Positions 39,544 through 49,685 of a stretch of DNA of 64,000 bases are shown here, piece by piece. The notes below the pieces were generated by a model. The model was not told the DNA's origin and did no database searches. It worked only from the letters and a program-made list of their open reading frames with translations. Source of the DNA: Pelomonas saccharophila_A (lineage in GTDB: Bacteria > Pseudomonadota > Gammaproteobacteria > Burkholderiales > Burkholderiaceae_C); NCBI RefSeq assembly GCF_031458095.1, contig NZ_JAVDXU010000002.1:1116001-1180000 (forward strand). Direction: 5' to 3'. How positions within the stretch are numbered: the first letter of the stretch is position 1; each line of letters opens with the position of its first letter. The translations under genes were made by a program, and so were the position numbers.

Positions 39544-39870
39544 TCAGGCCGGCAGCTTCTCGACCACCACGGCGGTGCCGTAGGCGACGATCTCGCTCAT
39601 GGTCTGACCCATCTCGGACGAGTCGAAACGCATCATGACCACGGCGTTGGCACCCATCAGGCTGGCGTTCTTGACCATGCGGTCGATGGCGTGGCGGCGG
39701 GCCTCCTCCAGCAGCTGGGTGTACTCGGTGATCTCGCCACCGACGATGGAGCGCAGGCCGGCGAGGATGTTGCCGGCGAGGCCGCGGCTGCGCACGACGA
39801 CGCCGAAGACCTGGCCCTTGACCTCGGCGACACGATGGCCGGCGAGGTTCTCGGTGGTGACGATGAGCAC
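39544..39870 (-). CDS. YbjQ/UPF0145 family protein
   Basis: The 108-residue product begins at GTG 39870 with AGGAGAA five or six nt upstream. It shows the family pattern: LIVTTENLAGHRVAEVKGQV, then GVVVRSRGLAGNILAGLRSI, EYTQLLEEARRHAIDRM and GANAVVMMRFDSSEMGQTMS. Family members form pentamers and are described as putative heavy-metal-binding proteins; the cellular role is unsettled. A longer frame to 39978 has non-coding character before the GTG. Confidence 0.92.
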   Translation of the reverse strand: MLIVTTENLAGHRVAEVKGQVFGVVVRSRGLAGNILAGLRSIVGGEITEYTQLLEEARRHAIDRMVKNASLMGANAVVMMRFDSSEMGQTMSEIVAYGTAVVVEKLPA

Positions 39871-39946
39871 GGGGTTCTCCTGTTGAGGCGGGGGTGGCGT
39901 GATCCTCGATTCGCGAGCGTTAGGAAAACATAAGGAGAGCCGGGCA

Positions 39947-40492
39947 TCAGTCCGCGGCCGGTGCCACGACATGGGCATACATCCAGAAGTCGCCGGGCCG
40001 ACCCCTGACCAGGCGATAGCTGTGCAGCAGGCCTTCGCGCTGGAAGCCGCAGCGCTCCAGCACCTTCATGGAGCGGGCGTTGGAGCTCAGTGCCGTCGCC
40101 TGCACGCGCAGCAGGCCGACGTGGACATGCGCCCAGTCGACCAGGGTGCGGGCCATCTGACTGGCGATGCCCTGGCCCCAGGCAGGCGGCGACAGGTCAT
40201 AGGCCAGTTCGGCCGAGCGGTTCTCGGGCGCCACGGTATGAAAGCCGATGGAGCCCACCATCGCGCCGCTGGCCCGGTCCGCGATGGCCAGGCGCAAGAG
40301 CGAGGTCGGGGTGTGCGAGCCGGGCTCCTGGGCGTAGTGCGCCAGCTGCGACAGCGACCGCGGATTCCAGCTCGTGTGCTCGTGGACGGCGGGCAGGGAC
40401 AGATAGCCGAACCAGACCGGGATGTCGGCGGCCGTGATGGGCCGCAGCATGACGAGGGGATGGTCGGACTCGGGCAGGGTGGTGAACTGCAT
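39947..40492 (-). CDS. GNAT acetyltransferase, RimJ-like
   Basis: The 181-residue product has the RimJ/RimL-type fold: LRPITAADIPVWFGYLSLP, IGFHTVAPENRSAELAYDLS, the acetyl-CoA loop in PPAWGQGIASQMARTL, and the closing NARSMKVLERCGFQREGLL. It transfers acetyl groups, in this family often to protein N termini or small amines; the substrate is unknown. ATG 40492 was chosen because sequence upstream of it reads as the complement of the neighbouring gene. It is divergent from the small gene at 40521. Confidence 0.9.
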   Translation of the reverse strand: MQFTTLPESDHPLVMLRPITAADIPVWFGYLSLPAVHEHTSWNPRSLSQLAHYAQEPGSHTPTSLLRLAIADRASGAMVGSIGFHTVAPENRSAELAYDLSPPAWGQGIASQMARTLVDWAHVHVGLLRVQATALSSNARSMKVLERCGFQREGLLHSYRLVRGRPGDFWMYAHVVAPAAD

Positions 40493-40520
40493 GGGGGCAT
40501 TCTGCTCACCCGCACAATGG

Positions 40521-40715
40521 ATGGCGATGATGCCCATGACGCCGCCCCCCGCGCCCAATGTGGACCCCATGCCCCTGCCGCCCCCCGAGCCCGACTTCGA
40601 GGCCTGCTGCGGCAATGGCTGCTCGCCCTGCATCTTCGATCTGCACGATCTCGCGATGGACGACTACCGCCAGAAGCTGCGCGCCTGGCGCGAAAGGCAT
40701 CCCGAAGCCTCCTGA
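40521..40715 (+). CDS. Oxidoreductase-like domain protein (PF09791 type)
   Basis: The 64-residue product has a Pro-rich start and the motif FEACCGNGCSPCIFDLHDLA, characteristic of the small oxidoreductase-like domain with its Cys cluster (CC-x3-C-x2-C), which could bind metal. Several start codons are possible between 40521 and 40536; the motif is unaffected. It is followed after 10 nt by the DUF2277 gene. Confidence 0.8.
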   Translation: MAMMPMTPPPAPNVDPMPLPPPEPDFEACCGNGCSPCIFDLHDLAMDDYRQKLRAWRERHPEAS

Positions 40716-40725
40716 GGACCTTCCC

Positions 40726-41004
40726 ATGTGCCGCAATATCCGCACTCTCTTCAACTTCGAGCCCCCGGCCACCGAGGTCGAGATCCGCGACGCGGCCCTG
40801 CAGTTCGTGCGCAAGTTGAGCGGCTTCAATGTGCCGTCCAAGGCCAATGAAGAAGCCTTCGACCATGCGGTGGCGGCCATCGCCGCCGAGGCGCGCGCGC
40901 TGATCGCCTCGCTGGTGACGACGGCCGAGCCCAAGAACCGCGAGGTCGAGGCCGAGAAGGCGCGGGTTCGCTCGCAGGCACGCTTCGGCCAGCCGGGCGG
41001 ATGA
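40726..41004 (+). CDS. DUF2277 family protein
   Basis: The 92-residue product begins CRNIRTLFNFEPPATEVEIR and contains QFVRKLSGFNVPSKANEEAF, both hallmarks of DUF2277. The family is a small helical protein of unknown function found widely in Proteobacteria and Actinobacteria. It sits 10 nt after the oxidoreductase-like gene and 43 nt before the MAPEG gene. Confidence 0.92.
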   Translation: MCRNIRTLFNFEPPATEVEIRDAALQFVRKLSGFNVPSKANEEAFDHAVAAIAAEARALIASLVTTAEPKNREVEAEKARVRSQARFGQPGG

Positions 41005-41047
41005 TGGCGGGCGCGTCGGCTTGACGCGGCCACTCCCGAGGAAGTCC

Positions 41048-41443
41048 ATGCCCAAGCTGCTGTCCCTCGTCGTCTGCATGACCCTGCTGACCTGGCTGAC
41101 CGTCGTCGCTGCCAGCCTGATTCGGGCCCGGGCCTGGACGCCCAAGGGCCTGATGCTGGCCTTCGGCAATCGCGACAACCTGCCCGAGGCGACGCCGCTG
41201 GCCGGCCGCACCCAGCGTGCAGCGGCCAACAGCCTGGAGAACCTGCTGTTCTTCGCCGCCCTGGCCCTGGTGGCCCAGGCCGCGGGTGCGACGAATGAAC
41301 GCGTGCTGCTCGGTGCCCAGATCTTTCTGTGGGCCCGGGTCGTCTACCTGCCGGTCTATGTGCTTGGCATCGCCTTCGTGCGCACCGGGGTCTGGTCGGT
41401 CAGCATCGTCGGCCTGGGCCTGATGGTGGCCGGTATGGTCTGA
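41048..41443 (+). CDS. MAPEG family membrane protein
   Basis: The 131-residue product has four hydrophobic helices and the MAPEG motif around RTQRAAANSLENLLFFAALA, with a late ARVVYLPVYVLGI helix. The family includes glutathione-dependent membrane enzymes of eicosanoid and detoxification metabolism; bacterial substrates are mostly unknown. GAGGAAG precedes ATG 41048 by about 4 nt. Confidence 0.91.
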   Translation: MPKLLSLVVCMTLLTWLTVVAASLIRARAWTPKGLMLAFGNRDNLPEATPLAGRTQRAAANSLENLLFFAALALVAQAAGATNERVLLGAQIFLWARVVYLPVYVLGIAFVRTGVWSVSIVGLGLMVAGMV

Positions 41444-41480
41444 CGCACAATCGCCGCGCCGTCAGCTCCCCGCCTCCGTC

Positions 41481-41906
41481 ATGCGCCTGAAGATCGCTCT
41501 GTCCTTCGTCGCCCTGTTGCTGCTTGTCGCGGCCTGGTTCGCCTTCGCCTGGCGCTGGAGCTATTCCGACGGCGAACGGGCCGGCTGGGTGCAGAAATTC
41601 TCGCGCAAGGGCTGGATCTGCAAGACCTGGGAGGGCGAGCAGGCCCTGGTGTCGCTGCCGGGCACGGCCAGCGTCGAGAAGTTCTACTTCACCGTGCACG
41701 ACGAGGCCACCGCCCAGGCCATCAACAAGGTCATGGGCCGGCGCGTCAACCTGCATTACGAAGAGAAGGTCGGTCTGCCGACCTCCTGCTTCGGCGAGAC
41801 GCGCTACTTCGTCACCGGCGTCACGCTGGTGGACGAGATCTCTCTGTCGCCCGGCGTCGTCGTGCCTGTTCCCCCGCCTTCGCCGGCCTCCGCGGCCAGC
41901 CAGTAA
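41481..41906 (+). CDS. Conserved membrane-anchored hypothetical protein
   Basis: The 141-residue product has one N-terminal membrane helix (about 6-25) that may act as an uncleaved anchor, then a small beta-rich periplasmic domain that begins RWSYSDGERAGWVQKFSRKG and includes ICKTWEGEQAL. Two cysteines (ICKTWE and TSCFGE) could pair. A Pro/Ala-rich tail ends the chain. The domain looks conserved among Burkholderiales, but no function is known to me. Confidence 0.72.
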   Translation: MRLKIALSFVALLLLVAAWFAFAWRWSYSDGERAGWVQKFSRKGWICKTWEGEQALVSLPGTASVEKFYFTVHDEATAQAINKVMGRRVNLHYEEKVGLPTSCFGETRYFVTGVTLVDEISLSPGVVVPVPPPSPASAASQ

Positions 41907-41969
41907 GCCCGGCCCGAGGCATGGCATTGTTGCCATGCCTTGGCAGCGTTGTCAGGCGAAACTAACGGG

Positions 41970-43829
<1,860 letters not shown>

Positions 43830-43847
<18 letters not shown>

Positions 43848-44834
43848 CCAGCGCCCTTCACGGCGCAACAGCAGGCCCTGGAACAGTGCACCCTTGGCGT
43901 CGGGCCCGATGCGACGGTTGGCCGCGCGCAGGGCCGCGATGCCTTCGGCGGAGTTGGCGTCGCAAAAGGCCAGCACATCGCGCGAGGGGATGGCGACGAC
44001 GGCGCCGTTGGGAATCTTGTCGGCGAAGAGGTGGTCCCACAGGCCGTCCAGCAGCACCAGGCAGGCCTCGTGGTCGCCGTCCAGCAGCAGGCCGTAATAG
44101 GGCGGGTGGTCGACCAGCCTCAGGCCCGGCTTGCCCTTGACCAGCTTCATCAGATTGCCCAGGGCCTGGCGATGCAGGGCGTTCAGGTTCATGCCGGCCT
44201 TGCGCATCTCGTCGCGGCCCACCGACGTCCAGTGCGAACCGGCGTCGACGTGATAGCCCACCACGAACACGCCGGCCGCGGCGCGCGTCGGCGGCATCAT
44301 GCCGGGATCGTTGGGCATGTCGGGCGGCAGCTGTCCAGGCGCAATCTGCAGCTGGATCTCCTCGCCTTCGGCCCAGCCGCCGTTGGCGGCCGCGCGCACG
44401 ATGGGCAGGGCTTCCTGTACCGGCGCCCGCGTCGGGGCGGCAGGGGCGGGGGCGGGTGGAGGTAGGGCTTCGCCGCGCCGCTCGCGCAACTGGGCCTGGC
44501 GGATGTCGACCTCCAGTTCGGCGCGCGCGCTGCGCGAGGCCGTCCACAGATAGACGGGCGCCACCAGGCTCATGAAGGGCATGGCGCAGCTGAAGAACAG
44601 CGGGTACTTGACGAGGGGCGAGGTGCGCAGCACCGGCGCGGCGCGGCTGATGATGTGGGTGCCGATGAACCAGGTGCCCAGCCAGCCGACGGCGGCCAAC
44701 GCGGTGATATGGCCAAGAAAGCCGACCACGGTCGAGATCGTCAGCCCGAACAGCAGCCCGGCCCGGCCGGTCACCCCCTTGAGCTGCTCGTCATGCAGCA
44801 GCAGATCTTCGAGGTCGGCCGTCATTGCGCCCAT
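43830..44834 (-). CDS. Membrane protein with DUF1444-like C-terminal domain
   Basis: The 334-residue product has membrane helices at about 25-50 and 75-100, then a Pro/Ala-rich linker (about 120-145) and a soluble C-terminal domain. That domain has the DUF1444-like pattern with PNGAVVAIPSRDVLAFCDAN and a late helix. AGGAG precedes the ATG by 8 nt. The role is unknown. It is leftward and lies 53 nt beyond the next leftward gene, so it is not clearly an operon partner. Confidence 0.66.
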
Positions 44835-44887
44835 GCTTGCTTCTCCTCCCGGTTTGCGGCGGGAGTTTAGGCAGGTTGACGGCGGCC

Positions 44888-45916
44888 TCAGCGCGCCGTC
44901 AGCAGGGCGCTCGCCGGCATGGCCGCGCCGCGCAGGCGGGCGTCGAGGAAGGCGACGCTGAGCCGCATCGCCTCCTGCAGGTCGGCCTGGGCCGCCTCGG
45001 TGGCGCTGCCGCTGCGCGGGCCACGTGGCGTGCCGCCGGCCGGGCCGTGATGGCCCTGTCCGCCCTGGCCGCCGCCCATGCCGCCACGCTGCTGGACACC
45101 GCCCATGCCTTCCCGCCCGCGGTGCTGGTCCTGGGCATGCCAGCCCTCGGGCGCCAGCGTGCCGGCCAGGGCCGCGTGCGAGGTGCCGGGCAGGTTGAGC
45201 AGCCAGCCGGCGCCGGGGCGCAGGCTGTCGAAGGCGCGGCGGCGCTCGGCCGGGCGGGTGACGAGGCCGAGGGCGTCGCCATCGCTGTCGCTGGTGATCA
45301 GCAGGGCTGGCGGCGTCGCGGTGGCCGCTTCCATGGGCGGCGGGCTGATGGCGATGACGGCGCGTGGCAGCCAGCCCGCGCCGTCGCCGCCCAGGTCCAG
45401 CGTCGCCTGCGCGCCGATCTCATAGCCGGCGAGGGCCGCCCGCTGCCAGTCCAGGGCGACGCCGGCCACCGGCTGGGTCTGCAGCGCGGCGACGAGGCGG
45501 CGCAACGCCGCCAGGCGGTCGGCGCGCATGGCATCGCCATAGTGGAGCTGGCCCAGTTCGCGGAACTCGCCGCTGCGGGCCAGGCTGGAGCGCCAGGCGG
45601 CCGCGTCCTCTTCCAGGGGCTGGACGGCCAGCACGGCGTAGCCGGCCTGGGCCCAGGTGGCCGCCCAGCGCTGGCCGCTCTCGCTGCCCTGGCCGATGCC
45701 GGGCAGGTAGATGACGACGGGCAGGGCCCCCGCAGCGCCGGCGCTGCGCGTGACGGTCACGCGGCGCCCCTGCAGCTCGAAGCTGCCCAGGGACAGGTTG
45801 AGCTCGCGCGTCGCCGTCTCAGCCCAGGGCTTGGGCGGCGGCGGGCCGCCGGCGCAGGCGGCGAGCGCCAGGGTGGTGAGCAGCAGCGTGCGGCGATCGA
45901 GGCGTCGGATACTCAT
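44888..45916 (-). CDS. Alpha/beta-hydrolase-like lipoprotein with altered nucleophile elbow
   Basis: The 342-residue product has a lipoprotein signal (RRLDRRTLLLTTLALAAC) with the lipobox Cys at about 21. The fold shows VVIYLPGIGQGSESGQRW, then the elbow region AALAGYEIGAQATLDLGG, and a late GTSHAALAG. Active relatives carry Ser at the elbow (G-x-S-x-G); here the position reads Glu (G-Y-E-I-G). A Gly/His-rich insertion (about 260-300) precedes the last helix. It may be an inactive hydrolase that binds a ligand, or an enzyme that uses another residue. The ATG at 45916 gives a normal signal; upstream sequence does not. Confidence 0.74.
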   Translation of the reverse strand: MSIRRLDRRTLLLTTLALAACAGGPPPPKPWAETATRELNLSLGSFELQGRRVTVTRSAGAAGALPVVIYLPGIGQGSESGQRWAATWAQAGYAVLAVQPLEEDAAAWRSSLARSGEFRELGQLHYGDAMRADRLAALRRLVAALQTQPVAGVALDWQRAALAGYEIGAQATLDLGGDGAGWLPRAVIAISPPPMEAATATPPALLITSDSDGDALGLVTRPAERRRAFDSLRPGAGWLLNLPGTSHAALAGTLAPEGWHAQDQHRGREGMGGVQQRGGMGGGQGGQGHHGPAGGTPRGPRSGSATEAAQADLQEAMRLSVAFLDARLRGAAMPASALLTAR

Positions 45917-46005
45917 GAACCGCAACGATAGCCGCGCCACGTCGCTGCTTTGTTTCTCGTCAGCCTGCGGCAAGGCGCGCGGGGGCAGGCCCTAGACTTC
46001 CACCC

Positions 46006-46818
46006 ATGAGTGCAGAAACCATCGCCTTCATCGGCGGCGGCAATATGGCCAGCGCCATCATCGGCGGCCTGTTGCGTGCCGGCATGAAGCCCGCCCAGTT
46101 CCTCATCGTCGAACCCTATGCGCCGCAGCGCGAGAAGCTCATCGGCGAGTTTGGCGTCGCGGCCCTGGCCGCGGGCGATGCCGGCCTGGCCGCGGCCGGC
46201 ACCATCGTTTGGGCCGTCAAGCCCCAGCTCTTCAGTGCCGCCGCCGAGCCGATCAAGGCCTGGCTGGGCGGGGCCCTGCACCTGTCGGTGATGGCCGGCA
46301 TCCGCTCGGAGTCCATCGTCGCCGCCACCGGCAGCGAGCGCGTCGTGCGCTCCATGCCCAACACGCCGGCCCTGATCGGCAAAGGCATTGCCGGCCTGTT
46401 TGCGCGGACTGCCGTCTCGGGCGAGGAACGCGCCACCGTCGAGCGCCTGCTGGCGCCGACCGGCCAGACCCTGTGGGTCGAGCGCGAGGACGATCTCGAC
46501 GCCGTGACGGCGCTGTCGGGCTCGGGCCCGGCCTATTTCTTCTTCTTCGTCGAGGCCATGATGGCCGCGGCCGTCGACATGGGTTTGACCGCCGAGCAGG
46601 GCAAGCGCCTGGCCCTGGCCACCTGCGCCGGCGCGGCCGCCCTGGGCCTGGGCTCGGACGAGTCGCCCACGACGCTGCGCGAGCGCGTGACCAGCAAGGG
46701 CGGCACAACGCATGCGGCCATCACATCGATGCAGGCGGATGGCGTTGACGCAGCCATCCAGCGCGCGGTATTGGCGGCGCAGAAACGCGCGGCGGAGCTG
46801 GGACGCGAATTCGGCTGA
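46006..46818 (+). CDS. proC: Pyrroline-5-carboxylate reductase
   Basis: The 270-residue product shows the Rossmann start IAFIGGGNMASAIIGGLL, the conserved VWAVKPQ strand, VRSMPNTPALIGKGI, and the C-terminal signature DAVTALSGSGPAYFFFFVEA with SKGGTTHAAI. It reduces pyrroline-5-carboxylate to proline with NAD(P)H, the last step of proline synthesis. The window thus holds both synthesis (proC) and breakdown (putA) genes, 8.5 kb apart. It is followed immediately by ubiC. Confidence 0.97.
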   Translation: MSAETIAFIGGGNMASAIIGGLLRAGMKPAQFLIVEPYAPQREKLIGEFGVAALAAGDAGLAAAGTIVWAVKPQLFSAAAEPIKAWLGGALHLSVMAGIRSESIVAATGSERVVRSMPNTPALIGKGIAGLFARTAVSGEERATVERLLAPTGQTLWVEREDDLDAVTALSGSGPAYFFFFVEAMMAAAVDMGLTAEQGKRLALATCAGAAALGLGSDESPTTLRERVTSKGGTTHAAITSMQADGVDAAIQRAVLAAQKRAAELGREFG

Positions 46819-47361
46819 ATGGGCATTGCGACGCGAGACAGCCTGCGCGACTGGCTGCGGGCGCCGGGCTCACTGAGCCGCCGCCTGGCCCGCCTGGGCG
46901 AGCGCTTTGAAGTCCAGGTGCTGCGCCAGGGCGTGGCGCCGTTCCGGGCCCTGGAGCGCGCGGCCCTGGGCCTGCCGCCGCGCGGCCTGACGGTGGTGCG
47001 CGAGGTCATCCTGCGCGTCGACGGCCAGCCCCTGGTCTGGGCGCGCTCGGCGGTGCACCAGCGCGCCACCATCGGTCCGTGGCGGGCGCTCAAGGGCCTG
47101 GGCGCCAGGCCGCTGGCCCATCTGCTCTACGACGACTACCGCATCCACCGCAGCGAGCTGCAGCCGCGCCGCCTGTCGCGCCACGGCCACACGCGCCGCC
47201 ACGCCGAGCGGCAGTGGCTGGCGGCCACCGGCGAGGCGGCGTCGCCGCAGATGCTGTGGTCGCGCAATTCGGTATTCAGCCGCAGCGGCGCCCAGTTGCG
47301 CGTCATGGAGCTGTTTGCGCCTGATTTGGCCGTGCAGCGCCCTGGACGACGCGGTCGCTAG
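46819..47361 (+). CDS. ubiC: Chorismate pyruvate-lyase
   Basis: The 180-residue product has the UbiC pattern: DWLRAPGSLSRRLARLGERF, the VVREVILRVDGQPLVWARS strand pair with catalytic-site Arg, and the closing LWSRNSVFSRSGAQLRVMEL with its RxSxF element. It cleaves chorismate to 4-hydroxybenzoate and pyruvate, feeding ubiquinone synthesis; the next enzyme, UbiA, is encoded at 54198-55103. The ATG directly abuts the proC stop (TGA ATG), so the two are co-transcribed although metabolically unrelated. Confidence 0.92.
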   Translation: MGIATRDSLRDWLRAPGSLSRRLARLGERFEVQVLRQGVAPFRALERAALGLPPRGLTVVREVILRVDGQPLVWARSAVHQRATIGPWRALKGLGARPLAHLLYDDYRIHRSELQPRRLSRHGHTRRHAERQWLAATGEAASPQMLWSRNSVFSRSGAQLRVMELFAPDLAVQRPGRRGR

Positions 47362-47391
47362 ATCTCCTCGGCCCGTCGCGCCTGGCCGCAG

Positions 47392-47430
47392 GCGCGGTTT
47401 CCTGGGGATCTTCCCTAGGTGAAACCGCGC
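47392..47430. terminator. Hairpin after the proC-ubiC operon
   Basis: The perfect 10-bp arms GCGCGGTTTC and GAAACCGCGC enclose a loop with further pairing. It begins 31 nt after the ubiC stop. There is no T run on either side, so it may stop transcription through a factor or protect the 3' end. Confidence 0.5.
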
Positions 47431-47586
47431 AAACGCCTGCTTAGCTGTCGTTGAGCTGACTGGTTTTTGATGAAACTGTTTTCATGGCGTCATAAATTCG
47501 CACTGCGCCCATAAACCCCCATAAACTCAGTCCGTATCAGAGGGGCGTTAGTAGACCCGCCGCGCACAGACGCAACAGGTGGGCTG

Positions 47587-48153
47587 ATGACACTGGGGGC
47601 AGTGATGAATACGCGTGATGTGGTGATCTTCAGCGGCGAGCACTTTGTCGTGCCGCAATGCATTCAAAGAATCGACCATTTGTCGACCCATGGCTGGCAG
47701 CTGCGCTACGGCGGCACCAAGCTGTTCTCCGATCACAGCCAGGACGGCAGCGGCGCCCGCCGCGCCCTGGCCATGGCCACCAAGGAGCTGCTCAAGCGCA
47801 TCGCGACGCTGCCTGCGCCTTCGCGCCTGCGCCGCACGCCCAGCCGCAAGAAGCAGAGCGACCTGCCGTCGGGCATTTCCGGCCCCATCGTGCGCCAGCG
47901 TGCGGGCAGTCGTGTCCGTGATTGCAGCTTCGCAGTGACCCTGCCGCGCTTCGGCGAAACGCCGCTGGCCCGCAGCGTCTATATCGGCACCGAGAACACC
48001 TACACCGTCGAGCGCTACCAGGAGGCTCTGGAGCGGGCCGTGGCCCTGCGTGAGAAGGCCGAAGCCGCCTACCAGCGCGCCGCGACCAAGGAGCGCCGCG
48101 CCCAGGCCCAGACGCTGAAGGCGCAGATGAGCGGCCTGCTCGGCAAGGCCTGA
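47587..48153 (+). CDS. Hypothetical protein
   Basis: The 188-residue product is basic, with no export signal. A middle segment (SDLPSGISGPIVRQRAGSRV, then VTLPRFGETPLARSVYIGTE) has the strand-turn-strand look of small DNA-binding domains such as AP2, and is followed by a coiled-coil-like helix rich in Ala, Glu and Arg (EALERAVALREKAEAAY). The start may be ATG 47587 or ATG 47605. The 225-bp upstream region is AT-richer and probably carries its own promoter. A nucleic-acid-binding role is a guess from composition. Confidence 0.66.
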   Translation: MTLGAVMNTRDVVIFSGEHFVVPQCIQRIDHLSTHGWQLRYGGTKLFSDHSQDGSGARRALAMATKELLKRIATLPAPSRLRRTPSRKKQSDLPSGISGPIVRQRAGSRVRDCSFAVTLPRFGETPLARSVYIGTENTYTVERYQEALERAVALREKAEAAYQRAATKERRAQAQTLKAQMSGLLGKA

Positions 48154-48180
48154 AGAGTCATTCCATTGGCGTGACGCTTG

Positions 48181-48450
48181 CGGGCCGAGCGCCGGGCCTG
48201 CCATGGGCCAGAGGCCCATGGCCTTCCGTAGGCACAAGCAGTCCGCAGGGACTGCTTGTGTCCGACTTCAGTTCACCTGGCCGGCCCGCGCTGGCGACGT
48301 GTGAGCGGCTCAATGCCGCTCGCATCGCCGTCCCTTCGGGGGCTTCGGCCGGACACATGGCGCCCGGTGGGCGACGCGTGCCTGCCGAAGAGCTGCCGCT
48401 CCGTCGGCAGCGCGGCCTGCAAGGCCGACCAAGGTGCTCCTTGGGCGAGG
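48181..48450 (+). repeat. Dispersed palindromic repeat, copy B, with inserted hairpins
   Basis: The gene-free stretch 48154-48533 is largely occupied by this element. It shares GGGCCGAGCGC, CCGGCCCGCGCTGGCGA, a weakened central stem (AGCGGC/GCCGCT) and the end hairpin CCAAGG-TGCT-CCTTGG with the other copies. It is interrupted by two further perfect hairpins: GCCATGGGCC/GGCCCATGGC (around 48200-48222) and CACAAGCAGTCC/GGACTGCTTGTG (around 48233-48260). Confidence 0.75.
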
Positions 48451-48533
48451 GGCTCGTGAAACCCGGTTGAACCGGCGCGGGCGCCGGCGGCGGACACAAT
48501 CGGCGGCTCGGCTTCCTTGCCCTGCCGCCGCTC

Positions 48534-49685
48534 ATGTCCTCTGCCTCGTTGCCTGACCGCCTTCTTGTTTGGCTGAACGCGCTGCGGCCTGCGCCGCAGG
48601 CGGTCAATGCGCGCGAGCGCCTGCGCGTCGTCATCGGCGCCGGCCTGGGCCTGCTGCTGGCCGGCCTGCTCAGCCATGCCGCGATGGCGCCGGGCCTGCC
48701 CTGGCTGGTGGCGCCGCTGGGGGCGAGCGCCGTCCTCGTCTTTGGCGTGCCGGCCAGTCCGCTGGCCCAGCCCTGGGCCGTGGTCGGCGGCAACACGCTG
48801 TCGGCCCTGGTTGGCATTGCCTGCATGCTGTGGCTGCCGCTGCCCGCGCTTGTCGTTGCGGCCGCCGCCGTGGCGCTGGCCATCGCCACGATGTTCCTGC
48901 TGCGCTGCCTGCATCCACCCGGCGGCGCGGCCAGCCTGCTGATGGTGCTGACAGCCACCCACGACTGGCATTTCGCCCTGGTTCCGGTGGCCCTGAACTC
49001 CCTGCTGCTGGTGCTGGCCGGCATGGCCTACAACACGCTGACCGGCCGGCGCTATCCGCATGCCCAGCATGTGACGGCGCCGCCGCCGCCGGCCGCGGGC
49101 GCCACCGTCGCGCCGCCGCGTTTTGGCGATGCCGAGCTGGACGCCGTGCTGGCCCGCTACAACCAGGTGCTGGACGTGCCGCGCGACGACCTCGCCGACC
49201 TGCTGCACGAAGCCGAGATGCTGAGCTACCGCAACCGCCTGGGGCGTCTGCGCTGCACCGACATCATGTCCACGCCGGTCATCACGGTCGAGTTCGGCAC
49301 GCCGCTGGCCGAGGCCTGGGCCTTGCTGCAGCAGCACCGCATCAAGGCCCTGCCGGTGGTGGACCGCGTGCAGCGCATCGTCGGCATCGTCACGCGCGCC
49401 GACTTCATGCGCGCCGCCGAAGGCCAGCAGCGCGAGGGCCTGGCCGGCCGGCTTCAGACCCTGCTGCGCCCCTCGTCCACCACGCATTCGAGCAAGCCCG
49501 AAGTCGTCGGCCAGATCATGAGCCGCCAGGTGCGGGTGGCCAGTGCCGAGCGGCCGATCGCTGAACTGGTGCCGCTGTTCTCGGCCACCGGCCACCACCA
49601 CATTCCCATCGTCGGCGAGCAGGCAAGGCTCGTCGGCATCCTCACGCAGTCCGACCTTGTGAAAGCCCTCAGCCATGGCCCATGA
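48534..49685 (+). CDS. HPP membrane protein with tandem CBS domains
   Basis: The 383-residue product has an N-terminal HPP domain with four hydrophobic helices (about 30-165) and the family motif RCLHPPGGAAS. A linker and two CBS domains follow (about 235-300 and 320-380), with MSTPVITVEFGTPLAEAWAL and MSRQVRVASAERPIAELVPL at their starts. HPP proteins have been linked to nitrite transport in chloroplasts; CBS pairs usually bind adenine nucleotides and gate transport. The combination suggests a nucleotide-regulated membrane transporter. Its last 11 nt overlap the next gene. Confidence 0.92.
   Translation: MSSASLPDRLLVWLNALRPAPQAVNARERLRVVIGAGLGLLLAGLLSHAAMAPGLPWLVAPLGASAVLVFGVPASPLAQPWAVVGGNTLSALVGIACMLWLPLPALVVAAAAVALAIATMFLLRCLHPPGGAASLLMVLTATHDWHFALVPVALNSLLLVLAGMAYNTLTGRRYPHAQHVTAPPPPAAGATVAPPRFGDAELDAVLARYNQVLDVPRDDLADLLHEAEMLSYRNRLGRLRCTDIMSTPVITVEFGTPLAEAWALLQQHRIKALPVVDRVQRIVGIVTRADFMRAAEGQQREGLAGRLQTLLRPSSTTHSSKPEVVGQIMSRQVRVASAERPIAELVPLFSATGHHHIPIVGEQARLVGILTQSDLVKALSHGP

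Noticed and set aside
48158..49024. Leftward open frame through the repeat region at 48181-48450
   Set aside because: It runs antisense into the HPP-CBS gene and through hairpins; no protein family features.
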